Positions 29,101 to 37,943 of a stretch of DNA of 64,000 nucleotides are shown here, one piece after another; positions within the stretch are counted from its first letter, which is position 1; every line of letters begins with the position of its first letter. The DNA lies in assembly GCF_038442745.1 (NCBI RefSeq), contig NZ_JARVCN010000428.1, positions 1 through 64,000 of the forward strand, read 5' to 3'. Position numbers and translations under genes: made by a program. The DNA comes from Crocosphaera sp038442745 (lineage in GTDB: Bacteria > Cyanobacteriota > Cyanobacteriia > Cyanobacteriales > Microcystaceae). Below the pieces are notes generated by a model that worked only from the letters and a program-made list of their open reading frames with translations, had not been told where the DNA came from and searched no databases.

Positions 29101-29571
29101 AGAAACAGTATCTCTTAATTGCGCTTCGGTAAATACCTCCAAAGTTCCCAAGGCCTGGATATCCAAATAATGATCGCTCATAAAACGAGAAACCTGACCA
29201 CTTAACCCTTCAACATGGGCGATTTCCGCATTTTTAATTTGACGGTAAAGAAGTTCACTAGAAATCTTATAGCCCAGAGAACCCACAACAATAACTGGGG
29301 TGATACCGATAACCGTGGCAGCCATAATACTTTTGGAGCGTAGGGTTAAATTTTGCCACCATTTCATCATCGGACTAGAATGCTGAGGAGAAGAAATTGA
29401 GAGGTTTGTCGGTGGTTCATCCGATAAGTCAAGTTCTTTTTCAATGGCTAAGATAGACTCGGTATCAGTGCTATCCAAGGATTCATTCTGATCTACTGAA
29501 ACTGCTTGGTCAACAGAACCATTGTTTTCGTTATTATCTTGAGGATTGAGGTTAGGAGGAATCTGAGTCAT
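26146..29571 (-). CDS. pixJ: Cyanobacteriochrome phototaxis receptor (PixJ-like MCP)
   Basis: The protein of 1141 residues (from the ATG at 29571; a TTG nine codons earlier is less likely) has an acidic N-terminus, TM1 (about 80-103), a dCache-type external domain and TM2 (about 385-408). HAMP, GAF1 (about 475-640), GAF2 (about 655-815), a HAMP-like segment and an MCP signalling domain follow. GAF2 has both chromophore signatures of DXCF cyanobacteriochromes: DPCF (Cys705) and GLTECHLNEL (Cys733-His734). Dual-Cys DXCF domains usually bind phycoviolobilin and switch between blue- and green-absorbing states, as in TePixJ. GAF1 has DRCI but HPEHYQL in place of the Cys-His site, so it is unlikely to bind bilin. 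The hairpin tip (QTNLLALNASIEAAHAGE) is normal. Light control of the CheA is expected. Confidence 0.9.
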   Translation of the reverse strand: MTQIPPNLNPQDNNENNGSVDQAVSVDQNESLDSTDTESILAIEKELDLSDEPPTNLSISSPQHSSPMMKWWQNLTLRSKSIMAATVIGITPVIVVGSLGYKISSELLYRQIKNAEIAHVEGLSGQVSRFMSDHYLDIQALGTLEVFTEAQLRDTVSAAEKQKILDRYISIYGLYDSIAVFDLEGNVIGQSQGNPLKNYQNRSYFQEVLKTKAATISQPLISATDGTFNVYFAAPVKDSQTGEMVGVIRSRMPVKNLQKMIHQKNQQQEYQNEENIYLVNRNQEVFLAPEGVQMTSMNSIGEIDQRDEQSQQEVVQATSLFSAYNALSDQQKPGVTIDNEKVLALAPLPKIDGLGNLGWNTVIALDKAEVFAPQRKLLSAIFLGTLITAGLTGAMAILLSEQITRPLRRVTGAVKRIGEGDLSVEIEVSGQDELAILATNVNTMSQRIYGLVEKQTLFTQQANLLAEIAGSIISDGQALQKTLERTLEGLRDILKVDRVVIYEFNLDGSAFVSYESLDPAYPSAKELQISDRCIPAALIQQYRQGRVVPTNNVHQAGFHPEHYQLMKDFQIEANLVVPILKQGDVFGLLIAHHCQQPHAWKDQEISFMERVAEQLTITLDRIGLQQQQRRDARLGQQLRDVTVNIASALDTQEIMQVAVEQMRQTLKTDRVLIYTFDEKWIGTIIAEDVAEGYPRALNAEIMDPCFAVKFVDRYVNGRVQATSDIYNAGLTECHLNELKTFEVRANLVAPIIHKGKLLGLYIAHECSGPRNWNPSEISFFSQVAAQIGFALERADLLLEQKQSEEEQRIAKEQLQRRALELLMEVDPVSQGDLTIRARVTEDEIGTIADSYNATIENLRKIVNQVQNATGQLSETTHHNDSAIRSFSQEALGQAQDISAALDKLQAMNESISAVAANAELAEATVQQATETVEQGEEAMNRTVDGIMAIRQTVAETAKKVKRLGESSQKISKVVNLISDFADQTNLLALNASIEAAHAGEEGRGFAVVADEVRSLARQSAAATADIEALVASIQAETNEVVAAMEAGTEQVVTGTKLVDETRKSLNQITAASIQISELVEAITRSAIEQSQTSETVTQTMTQVAAISDRNSTEAAQVSDSFRELLAVAQSLEESVRQFKVK

Positions 29572-29733
29572 GGTATTAACCAAAGTAATAAATATCAATA
29601 AGCGGGTGCTGTGCTGTTACATAGGAGGCAAAAAGAAGAAATTTTAAATCTGTAAAATTTAGAAAATAAGTGCTACAACAAAGGGAATCAAAGCTTATTA
29701 CCCTGATTTTTTATTAAGTAATCTTTTAAGTTT

Positions 29734-30303
29734 TTACTTCAGTCCTGAAGAAGGTTGGGGCATAGCCGCCAGAATAGCCTCTGGGTCCAAAACCGCCCAC
29801 ATTTCAGACTGAGGGGGTAACCAATAACCGCGGAGAAAACGGGCTAAATTGGAACTAATAGTTGAGCCAAGGGGAGATCGAATCTCATCGGAAGGACACC
29901 ATTCGATATCGTCAACTGCACTAACCACTGCTCCTAGATGTTGACCCTGAGCTTGAGGATTTTTTTGGGAGACTGTTCCCGAATGAAGGACAATAGTACG
30001 ATAAATGGCTTTTACTTGATCCTGCTCATACCAAGGTGTTAACCCAAGTAATTGTCCCAAATCCATGATCCAGAGAATCTCTCCTCGCCAGTTATAGACT
30101 CCCATTACCCAAGAGGGCATATCAGGAATGGGAACGATCTGACCGAGAGGAATGGTAATCACTTCGGTGAGTTGAGTAACAGGCAAAAGTAGGGTAGTGT
30201 CCGGAACTAGGCGAAACTGCAAAAATTGTTCTAATCCATCGGGGTTTTGAGTGTTTAGGGAGGTTGTTGCAAAGTTGGTCTGAGAAAACTGAGGTTGAAC
30301 CAC
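29734..30303 (-). CDS. pixI: CheW-like coupling protein (PixI-like)
   Basis: The 189-residue protein consists of one CheW-like domain (about 25-180). Key blocks are LQFRLVPDTTLLLPVTQLTE, MPSWVMGVYNWRGEILWIMDL and FLRGYWLPPQSEMWAVLDPE. It should bridge PixJ and PixL. It starts 21 bases after the CheY gene, the tightest junction in the cluster, and precedes pixJ by 162 bases. Position and length match PixI of the Synechocystis pix order. Confidence 0.87.
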   Translation of the reverse strand: MVQPQFSQTNFATTSLNTQNPDGLEQFLQFRLVPDTTLLLPVTQLTEVITIPLGQIVPIPDMPSWVMGVYNWRGEILWIMDLGQLLGLTPWYEQDQVKAIYRTIVLHSGTVSQKNPQAQGQHLGAVVSAVDDIEWCPSDEIRSPLGSTISSNLARFLRGYWLPPQSEMWAVLDPEAILAAMPQPSSGLK

Positions 30304-30324
30304 AATAACGGACTCCTGATAAAT

Positions 30325-30687
30325 TTAAGGAATTAGTTTTTGAATGGTGTTCAAAAAAGTATCTTGATCGATGGGCTTAGGTATATAAGCATCGGCTCCT
30401 TGTCGTTTACCCCAAAATTTGTCCATATCGGTGTCTTTTGTCGAACAAATAATAATCGGAATTCCACAGGTTCGTTCTTCCCCTTTAATAGCCCGACAAA
30501 TCTCGAACCCACTTAGTCCTGGCAAAACCACATCGAGGACAATCAAATCAGGAAGCTCTCCCTGCAGTTTTTCGAGGCCTTCTTCTCCACTGGTGGCGAT
30601 CGAAGGTGTAATTCCTACTAGTTTTAAATATTGGGTAATAATTTCTCTTTCGGTTAAGGAATCTTCAATAACAAGGACAGTTCCCAT
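30325..30687 (-). CDS. pixH: CheY-like single-domain response regulator (PixH-like)
   Basis: The 120-residue receiver is complete: acidic pair IEDS (about 7-10), phospho-acceptor Asp52 in LIVLDVVLPGLSGFEICR, Thr/Ser in ICSTKDT and Lys103 in YIPKPID. With no output domain, it acts by protein contact, probably on the type IV pilus motor or as a phosphate sink for PixL. It sits between the PatA-like gene and the CheW gene. Confidence 0.92.
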   Translation of the reverse strand: MGTVLVIEDSLTEREIITQYLKLVGITPSIATSGEEGLEKLQGELPDLIVLDVVLPGLSGFEICRAIKGEERTCGIPIIICSTKDTDMDKFWGKRQGADAYIPKPIDQDTFLNTIQKLIP

Positions 30688-30828
30688 AATTATTTTTACC
30701 TCGGTTAATGATTAATTGATGTTGTTCGATTGGGATTCTCTAGTGTTAGGATTCCCTGAAAATCGAGGAAAGTAACATCTTTCACCCATAAGCGTGCGAG
30801 AATTGACAAGAGTGAAAAAGTATGTTTT

Positions 30829-32061
30829 CTAAGCAAAGGTTTCTGGTTTCAGGTGTTTGCGAATGGCACCTAAAACTAAGTCAGGATTGACGGGTTTACC
30901 CATAAACTCGCTTGCTCCAACCATTCTGGCCCGAACTCGATCGACAATGCCGTCATTACCGGTAAGAATAATAATGGGGGTATGACGGAACAAGGATAGT
31001 TTTCTCAGTTGTCCACAAATTTCGTACCCGTTGGCGTTGGGCATAACCAAATCTAGGAAAATAGCGGCCGGTTTACGGGCTAAAAGAATGGCGATCGCTC
31101 TGAGGGGATCGTTAATGCCCAAAAATTGATAGTTTGCTCCTACCAGGATTTTTTCTAGGGTTTGGCACATTAAGGGACTGTCATCAACACAGGCGATTAA
31201 GGGACCAGCAGGCACTTCTGGGGCGATTAAGGTGGGATTTTGGGGTGGTAGTGATATGGGAGGGGATAGATCTTGGATCGTGATCAATTCTACTAACCCC
31301 ATCTGTACATAGGGCAACAGGGAACTGGTTAGGGTGACTACATCTCTCTTCATGCGCACTGAGAGATCCCGTAGGGTTTGATTACCGTCTAGGAGTTGTT
31401 TGAGGGTTTGATAGACTTGGGGGGAGGTACGTTGTTGTAATTCGTCCCCTTGGCGAATAATTGGGGCTGCGTTGGGGGAGCGATCTGCTACTTTTGCCCC
31501 TTGCCAAGCGTGCCATTGTTTTTGTGCTTCGTGAATCAGTTGATCGGCATCGATCAAAACTAATCGGGTGGCTAACAAGTTATCTTGTTTGAGTTCGCAA
31601 GTCACCTCCATGCTTTGAGTTATATCAAATAGCACTTCGATGATGACTGAACGAATCATTCTCGCTGCTTGTTCGCGACTCACTTTCTGTTGTTCAACCC
31701 ACAAACAGAGCAGTTGATATTCCCAGCACAGTCGGAAGTCTTGATTCCCCAGACTGGCTAAATCTAGTTGTAGAGAAGATAATTTAGAGGCAACTTCGGG
31801 TAAATAGCGGGCAATGTGTCTTCGCCACCTTCTCACGGGATGGGTTCCTCCGGTGGCGTACATAATTCGCCCCAAGTACAAATAAAAAAACCATGTTTCT
31901 TGTCTGTTATTGGTTAGAATCAGTTGACCGCTAAATCTAGGTTGTTTGAGGCTATCAAAAAACCCTGCTTGTCTTGATGCTGTAAATTCTGGTATGGAAA
32001 TTGGGGTTTGAAGGGGATAGGCAGCTGTCATCATTACATCTTGAATAAACTGAGTAATCAC
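30829..32061 (-). CDS. pixG: PatA-like response regulator (PATAN/DUF4388 plus receiver; PixG-like)
   Basis: The 410-residue protein starts with a PATAN/DUF4388-type domain (about 25-260; FSGQLILTN, WFFYLYLGRIMYATGG) and ends in a receiver (about 285-405; IACVDDSPLMC, AAIFLDLVMPNANGYEIC with the acceptor Asp, IIILTGND, EFMGKPVNPD). PATAN domains of this type link CheA output to pilus polarity: PixG-type proteins bind PilB or PilC partners in published work on Synechocystis, as I recall. It is the first gene of the cluster, so the promoter should lie in the 330-base gap upstream. Confidence 0.88.
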   Translation of the reverse strand: MITQFIQDVMMTAAYPLQTPISIPEFTASRQAGFFDSLKQPRFSGQLILTNNRQETWFFYLYLGRIMYATGGTHPVRRWRRHIARYLPEVASKLSSLQLDLASLGNQDFRLCWEYQLLCLWVEQQKVSREQAARMIRSVIIEVLFDITQSMEVTCELKQDNLLATRLVLIDADQLIHEAQKQWHAWQGAKVADRSPNAAPIIRQGDELQQRTSPQVYQTLKQLLDGNQTLRDLSVRMKRDVVTLTSSLLPYVQMGLVELITIQDLSPPISLPPQNPTLIAPEVPAGPLIACVDDSPLMCQTLEKILVGANYQFLGINDPLRAIAILLARKPAAIFLDLVMPNANGYEICGQLRKLSLFRHTPIIILTGNDGIVDRVRARMVGASEFMGKPVNPDLVLGAIRKHLKPETFA

Positions 32062-32392
32062 AGTGTTACGGTTATAGGATTCCCTGAATTTTCAAAAAAA
32101 TAACATTAAGGAACAGCTAGTATTTTGATTGTGGAGAATTTTTTTTGTGATCGAGATAACAGGTTTCAAAACCTGGCTTTTGAAATTGCAATTTTTTTGA
32201 GGCAAGGCTTAAGTCCTCATCTCAAAAATAAGTTTTGATGTGAAATCAGCTTAATTACTTATCATGAAAATTATCAGTGCAAATCCTCACCTCTTGCTTC
32301 CTCTGCCGCCTCTGCTCCCCCTACTCAATTCAGTAAAAAGTATAGCGTTCAAACAGATTTTATCTAACTTCCAAGTTCGTTAAGATTGACGG
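32062..32392. other. Gap upstream of the pix cluster
   Basis: The 331-base gap separates pixG from a hypothetical gene on the same strand and should hold the pix promoter. It contains overlapping inverted repeats: CAGGTT/AACCTG (32160-32175), TTTCAAAA/TTTTGAAA (32164-32185) and the palindrome AAATTGCAATTT (32183-32194). No coding frame was found. Confidence 0.5.
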
Positions 32393-33067
32393 TTAATTAT
32401 CTTGATTTTCTGAGAGTTGTTGATAGGCGACGGCTTTCAATTTTCCGTAAAACTCTGAAGTGTCGTAAAGGGGAATGAATCGGTTAATGGGACAGTTTTT
32501 TTTCTCTTTTTCTTTACTGCTTTGGTTATATGATTGTTGTTGATCGATTACTAATTTTTCTTTTGGTAATTCTTGGAGATTAGTATTTTTTAATAACGTT
32601 TTACTGTTTGTTTTGCTGGTTAATATTTCTGAAGGAAAAGAAATAGGTACGGGAATTTTCTTTACTAATTCTTGAATTGGAGTTAGGGTAATGATACTCT
32701 GGTGGATGGATGGTGAAGGTTGTTCTGGAGTGGATGGCTTTTCTTGAGGTGGTTCTTCAGTTGTTTTACGACTGATAACGTCCTCGATAAATACATTCCG
32801 ACTGATAAACCGTTCAAATTCGTAGGTAAAATGGTAAGTGGGGTGTCCCAATCGTTTCCAAAGGGCAAGAATATGGTCTACAGAAATGGCTTTGTAACGC
32901 CCTTGATAAATTGCTTCAACAATGGCTAAACGAATCCAGTAGGGGGAGTAAGATGCTACCCATTCTTCTATTAACTCAGAAAGGGGAACTTGTTTGACTT
33001 CAAATCCGTAGCGAGTCAATAGTAGTTTTATCTGATTGAGGTTTTTGTCATTGCATTGGTGCATCAC
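32393..33067 (-). CDS. Conserved cyanobacterial protein of unknown function
   Basis: I do not recognise a named family. The 224-residue protein has a folded-looking N-terminal part (about 1-90), with aromatic-rich SYSPYWIRLAIVEAIYQGRYK and LALWKRLGHPTYHFTYEFER. A Pro/Gln/Lys-rich low-complexity linker (about 95-195) leads to a short tail (FIPLYDTSEFYGKLKAVAYQQL). No membrane segment or signal peptide. It lies 331 bases upstream of the pix cluster on the same strand and is divergent from moeA. I recall similar N-terminal domains in other cyanobacteria. A regulatory or scaffold role is only a guess. Confidence 0.7.
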   Translation of the reverse strand: MMHQCNDKNLNQIKLLLTRYGFEVKQVPLSELIEEWVASYSPYWIRLAIVEAIYQGRYKAISVDHILALWKRLGHPTYHFTYEFERFISRNVFIEDVISRKTTEEPPQEKPSTPEQPSPSIHQSIITLTPIQELVKKIPVPISFPSEILTSKTNSKTLLKNTNLQELPKEKLVIDQQQSYNQSSKEKEKKNCPINRFIPLYDTSEFYGKLKAVAYQQLSENQDN

Positions 33068-33241
33068 ATCTTTGACTATTCCTATCGATACTTTTTTAGC
33101 ACATTTTTATTTTAGCAATGTAGCAATTTGTATTTCTTTTGGGGAAGGAAACAGGGATTCGAGCCATTGAAAGGTCCTATGGTTAGGACGGTCTGAACAG
33201 AGAAATATCTATTATTTTCATACATTTAAACACATAATACT

Positions 33242-34468
33242 ATGACCATGATTTCGGTTCAAGAAGCTCAAACAATTATCCTGAATTTAGTCGACAGCTT
33301 ACGGGAGACGGAAAACCTTGAGTTAGATGCGTTGACGGGAAGAATTTTAGCTAAATCTATTACTAGTAGTCTCGATTTTCCCTATTGGAATAATTCTGCT
33401 ATGGACGGTTATGGAGTACGTTTTGAAGACGTTAATCAAGGAAATACAGATCAACCAATAACCCTAAAAATCGTCGATGAAGTTCCTGCAGGGGTTCAAC
33501 CGAAAATATCCCTCAAATCAGGGGAAACTTGTCGCATTTTTACTGGTGCGGTGTTACCAGATGGGGTTGATACTATAATTATACAAGAGAATGTACAAAG
33601 ACAAAAAGATAAAATTGTTGTTTCACAATCTCCTAAATATTGTGGTGAGTTTGTTAGAAAAAAAGGAGATTTTTATCGCTCAGGAGATACATTATTGAGT
33701 TTGGGAACTAAAATTAATGAGCCAGAAATTGCTATCTTGGCAACAGCACAATGTTTCCCTGTGACCGTATATCGTCGTCCTCGTGTGGCTATTTTATCTA
33801 CAGGAAATGAATTAATTACCCCCACTGAAAAGTTACAACCTGGACAAATTATTGATTCCAATCAATATGCTCTCAAATCATTTATTCTCAAGAATGGGGG
33901 AATTCCTATATCTTTAGGAATTGTTGGAGATGATCGTGATCTTATTAAGAAAAAAATTATCGAAGGAATAAATAATGCTGATTTTGTTCTTTCAACTGGT
34001 GGAGTTTCTGTTGGTGATTATGATTATGTAGACAAAATTTTAGCAGAATTGGGCGGTAAAATTAAGATTAATAGTGTTGCGATAAAACCAGGGAAACCTT
34101 TAACAGTGGCTAAATTTGACAATGGATGTGTATACTTTGGTTTACCAGGAAATCCAGTGTCTGCTTTAGTGTGTTGCTGGCGATTTGTGAAACTTGCTTT
34201 AGATAAGTTATCAGGAATAGAAGGAGATCATAAACCAAAATTGATTACGGCAAAATCTGACCATGATTTATCTTCTGGTGGTCAAAGAGAAACTTACGTT
34301 TGGGGACAGTTAAAGTTGGTGGATGGTGAACACATATTTACTTTAGCTAAAGGGCATCAAAATTCTGCTAATTTAATTAATTTAGGATTAGCAAATGGTC
34401 TATCTATTCTACCTGTGGGGGTAACAAAAGTTAAACAAGGGGAGAAAATTCAAGTTCTTGCACTATAG
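33242..34468 (+). CDS. moeA: Molybdopterin molybdenumtransferase
   Basis: MoeA inserts molybdate into adenylated molybdopterin to make molybdenum cofactor, needed for example by nitrate reductase. The 408-residue protein has NSAMDGYGVRFEDV (about 52-65), the MoCF-biosynth block STGGVSVGDYDYVDKIL (about 255-271) and VYFGLPGNPVSALVCCW (about 298-314). Start ATG at 33242; the ATG two codons later is equally possible. No other moa/moe gene is adjacent. Confidence 0.96.
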   Translation: MTMISVQEAQTIILNLVDSLRETENLELDALTGRILAKSITSSLDFPYWNNSAMDGYGVRFEDVNQGNTDQPITLKIVDEVPAGVQPKISLKSGETCRIFTGAVLPDGVDTIIIQENVQRQKDKIVVSQSPKYCGEFVRKKGDFYRSGDTLLSLGTKINEPEIAILATAQCFPVTVYRRPRVAILSTGNELITPTEKLQPGQIIDSNQYALKSFILKNGGIPISLGIVGDDRDLIKKKIIEGINNADFVLSTGGVSVGDYDYVDKILAELGGKIKINSVAIKPGKPLTVAKFDNGCVYFGLPGNPVSALVCCWRFVKLALDKLSGIEGDHKPKLITAKSDHDLSSGGQRETYVWGQLKLVDGEHIFTLAKGHQNSANLINLGLANGLSILPVGVTKVKQGEKIQVLAL

Positions 34469-34556
34469 AAAAAGTGATAAATATTTACATTTTTTTATCT
34501 TTTAAGAGAGTATTCTATGCTATTTTTGAATCAGTATTTAAGTTAACTAATTCAAA

Positions 34557-36059
34557 ATGAATAGCAAGAGTGCATTCTATAGGAAATGGGTAAAAATATT
34601 TGTAATTATAGTAATAATCACTTTTTGTTTATTTCCCATCAAAACCCAAGCAGAAATAAATAACAGTGAGACTCGAAGTAAGCAAGTTGTCTTAGACATT
34701 GAAGAAGCTAATAAGAGTTTAGAAGAACCTATAAAATATGAAAAGTATTGTCGTCTTGCTAATGCTGCTTTTCCATTTTATCGAGCAACTAATTATTTAT
34801 TTTGGAAAGATTTTTCAGAAGATAATAGTCTGAAGCAATTTTCTAGTACGCAAACAAAAACTTGGATATCTGGTGATTTGCACGTTGATAATTTTGGAAC
34901 TTATAATAATGACGAAAATGAAGTTATTTTTGATCTGAATGACTTCGATGAATCCGTTATTGCTGACTATCAATATGATATTTGGCGTATGGCAACTAGT
35001 ATTGTTCTTGCCATGAGTAATAGTCAACCCACTATTTTAAATTTAGACGAAAAAGAGAAGATAGCTGATGTTATCGATCAATTTACAGAATCATATCTAG
35101 ATACTTTAGGGGAATACAAAGGCAACAATAAGGAAACAGAAACCTATTTTGCAAGAAAAAATACTAATGGTAAAATAAAAGACTTGATTAGTTACGCTGA
35201 GGAAAAAAGTAGAAAAAAATTACTTAAAAAATGGACAATTAAAGAGAATGATCAAAGACGCTTCAAAACTCCAGCAGAAAAAGACAAGTTAGGGGTTGCA
35301 TCTTCGGAAGAAAAAGAAGAAATTATTTCACAAATGATTGCTTACAGAAACACTCTAGGGAAAAAAGACTACAATAAAGATTACTTCAAAGTAAAAGATA
35401 TTGCCCCAAGATTAAAAGCTGGGTTAGGCTCTTTAGGAACCCCTCGCTATTACATATTAATTGAAGGAGAGTCAGATTCTTTGAAAGATGATCGCATTTT
35501 AGACATAAAACATCAATCTAAACCAGCACCTTATCAAGTCTTTAACATAGGAGAAAAAGCAACGTACAATGATTTTTTTGATAACGATGCAGAACGTCAT
35601 GCGATCGCCTATCGTGCCTTAATAAAGCATACTGACGATCTCCTAGGTTGGATATATCTTTCTGATCAAAAAGCTAAATTTTCGGGTTATTATTCTGTTA
35701 GAGAAATATCTCCTAGTAAAGCATCTTTAGACGATCTTAAAGATGAGAATGGAAATAATTTTACTTGGGACGATGCTAAGCAGTCAGATTTACTAAGTAT
35801 TGCCGAACTATGGGGTAAAATCTTAGCAACAGATCACGCTCGTGCTGACAAAGATTTTAAAGAAAAATATATTCCCTATTCCTTTGAAAAGGAAGTTACA
35901 AAATTGACAGATGGAAAACATAAAGAATTTCGTGAATTGGTTAAGAAAACTGCTTTTAATTACGCTAATCAAGTTGAAACAGATTATCAAAGCTTTGTCA
36001 ACTTTCTAGCTGAACTAAAGCTAGAAAATGCAAACAGTGCTTACCCAGATTGTGAGTAA
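34557..36059 (+). CDS. Exported DUF2252 family protein
   Basis: The 500-residue protein has a signal peptide or anchor (about 12-34, ending KTQAEI) and a DUF2252 domain covering nearly the rest. The domain shows GDLHVDNFGTY (about 103-113) and FDLNDFDESVIADYQYDIWR (about 122-141), which resemble the catalytic and metal motifs of aminoglycoside-phosphotransferase-like kinases. The DUF is usually cytoplasmic, where ATP is available, so export is unusual. The C-terminal SIAELWGKILATDHARAD also fits the family. It follows moeA by 88 bases and precedes aroC by 125; no functional link is evident. Function unknown. Confidence 0.82.
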   Translation: MNSKSAFYRKWVKIFVIIVIITFCLFPIKTQAEINNSETRSKQVVLDIEEANKSLEEPIKYEKYCRLANAAFPFYRATNYLFWKDFSEDNSLKQFSSTQTKTWISGDLHVDNFGTYNNDENEVIFDLNDFDESVIADYQYDIWRMATSIVLAMSNSQPTILNLDEKEKIADVIDQFTESYLDTLGEYKGNNKETETYFARKNTNGKIKDLISYAEEKSRKKLLKKWTIKENDQRRFKTPAEKDKLGVASSEEKEEIISQMIAYRNTLGKKDYNKDYFKVKDIAPRLKAGLGSLGTPRYYILIEGESDSLKDDRILDIKHQSKPAPYQVFNIGEKATYNDFFDNDAERHAIAYRALIKHTDDLLGWIYLSDQKAKFSGYYSVREISPSKASLDDLKDENGNNFTWDDAKQSDLLSIAELWGKILATDHARADKDFKEKYIPYSFEKEVTKLTDGKHKEFRELVKKTAFNYANQVETDYQSFVNFLAELKLENANSAYPDCE

Positions 36060-36184
36060 AAGATAGTAATTTTTATCCTGTAAAAAGGTAAAGATATTTT
36101 CTAAAAAACTAAACAATAATCTAGATTTAGATAGACTAGAAATGTTATGATGTTAAACGATAGAATTAGTTTTAATCTAAAAAC

Positions 36185-37276
36185 ATGGGTAACACCTTCG
36201 GCCATCTATTTCGTATTACAACATTTGGAGAATCTCACGGGGGAGGAGTGGGTGTTATCATTGATGGTTGTCCTCCTCGTTTAGACATATCAGAAAGCGA
36301 TATTCAATGGGACTTAGATCGTCGTCGACCTGGACAAAGTAAGATTACTACACCTCGCAAAGAAACCGATACCTGTGAGATTATTTCAGGGGTTTTTCAA
36401 GGGAAGACATTAGGTACTCCTATTGCTATTTTAGTCCGTAATAAAGACGTGCGATCGCAGGATTATGATGAAATGGCGGCGAAGTTTCGTCCTTCCCATG
36501 CAGACGCAACCTATGAAGCAAAATATGGCATCAGAAATTGGCAAGGTGGGGGACGATCTTCCGCTAGAGAAACTATTGGTAGGGTAGCAGCTGGTGCTAT
36601 TGCTAAAAAGATATTAAAACAAGTTGCTAATGTTGAAATTATTGGCTATGTAAAACGTATTAAAGATATAGAAGGAGACGTTGATACTAATACCGTTACC
36701 ATAGAAGAAGTAGAGAGCAACATTATCCGTTGTCCCGATCAAAAAATGGCAGAGAAAATGATCGATCTCATCGACCAAACTCGGAGAGATAAAGACTCTA
36801 TTGGTGGTGTGGTGGAATGTGTTGCTCGTCATGTTCCCAAAGGACTAGGAGAACCTGTTTTTGATAAACTAGAAGCAGATTTGGCTAAAGGTGCCATGTC
36901 TCTTCCTGCTAGTAAAGGGTTTGAAATTGGTTCAGGTTTTGAAGGAACATTATTAACAGGAAGCGAACATAATGATGAATTTTATATCGACGATAGCGGA
37001 AATATTCGTACTAAAACTAATCGTTCAGGAGGTATTCAAGGAGGAATTAGCAACGGAGAAAACATCATTATTCGTGTTGCTTTTAAGCCCACTGCTACCA
37101 TCGGTAAAGAACAAAATACCGTTACTTCTGGAAGCGAAGAAACAACATTAGCTGCCAAAGGAAGACATGATCCTTGCGTTTTATCGAGGGCAGTTCCTAT
37201 GGTAGAGGCGATGGTTGCTCTCGTATTGTGCGATCATTTATTACGTTGGCAAGGACAGTGCAAAGTGTTAGATTAA
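36185..37276 (+). CDS. aroC: Chorismate synthase
   Basis: AroC converts 5-enolpyruvylshikimate 3-phosphate to chorismate using reduced FMN, the last common step to aromatic amino acids, quinones and folate. All three signatures are present in the 363-residue protein: FGESHGGGVGVIIDG (about 14-28), GGRSSARETIGRVAAGAIAK (about 122-141) and RHDPCVLSRAVPMVEAM (about 333-349). A hairpin terminator follows about 100 bases downstream. Confidence 0.97.
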   Translation: MGNTFGHLFRITTFGESHGGGVGVIIDGCPPRLDISESDIQWDLDRRRPGQSKITTPRKETDTCEIISGVFQGKTLGTPIAILVRNKDVRSQDYDEMAAKFRPSHADATYEAKYGIRNWQGGGRSSARETIGRVAAGAIAKKILKQVANVEIIGYVKRIKDIEGDVDTNTVTIEEVESNIIRCPDQKMAEKMIDLIDQTRRDKDSIGGVVECVARHVPKGLGEPVFDKLEADLAKGAMSLPASKGFEIGSGFEGTLLTGSEHNDEFYIDDSGNIRTKTNRSGGIQGGISNGENIIIRVAFKPTATIGKEQNTVTSGSEETTLAAKGRHDPCVLSRAVPMVEAMVALVLCDHLLRWQGQCKVLD

Positions 37277-37375
37277 TGATTTAATTTTAGGGTTCAAATT
37301 TCAACAGAGTGATATTACTAATCTTGATAATCAAGACGGGGAAAATGGAAAAAGTTAGTTGCTAAATATAATAAG

Positions 37376-37426
37376 AAAAGCACTTGGAAGTCTTGCCATG
37401 TTTCGACCCCAAGTGTTTTTCTTTTT
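37376..37426 (+). terminator. Probable terminator of aroC
   Basis: AAAAGCACTTGG and CCAAGTGTTTTT pair over about 12 base pairs (one G-U) around a 21-base loop and lead into TTCTTTTT. It is the first strong hairpin after the aroC stop. Confidence 0.75.
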
Positions 37427-37943
37427 GAGCTCTCACACCACACGATCACTCTTTCACACCACAATCGAATTCAATCGATTAATAATAAAGATAAGAATTT
37501 TATACTTGATGTTCAATCTAAAATAGACACTTTTAAAAGTGTCACATTATTGGTTTTAAATAATAAAATTTTTCTAAAAATAATCTATAGATTTAATAAA
37601 ATTTTCTGGGTTATACTCAAATTTAAGCTAGTCATAATTGGGGTATTTAAAGAAATAATAAATTATTTACAATATCATAGTCTTTTTGCTGTATATCAAA
37701 TGTTTGAAGAGATAGAATAATTTTTAGGAGCTATTGACACCATTGAAGGTGAAAAAATGAAAGATAGATGGAGTAGTTATAGAGAAAGAACTGAAAATGA
37801 TTAGTCTAAATTAAAATATTTAGATTCCTTGTAAATGAATTTTTATTAATAAAAAATATTCATAAAAGAAGTAAAAAGTAATATTAAATTTCAGTGAATA
37901 CAAACTGCTATAAAATAAAAGGTAGTCCTAAAAACTATCAATA
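37427..37943. other. AT-rich gap before hisG
   Basis: No coding frame over 517 bases. TCACACCACA occurs twice (37433-37442 and 37454-37463), exactly 21 bases apart, about two helical turns. The rest is strongly AT-rich and should contain the hisG promoter. Confidence 0.55.

Noticed and set aside
17924..32061. Pil-type (tax3) chemosensory cluster
   Set aside because: Both receptors carry GAF domains and one has a bilin signature; PilJ-type receptors lack these. The order fits pix better.
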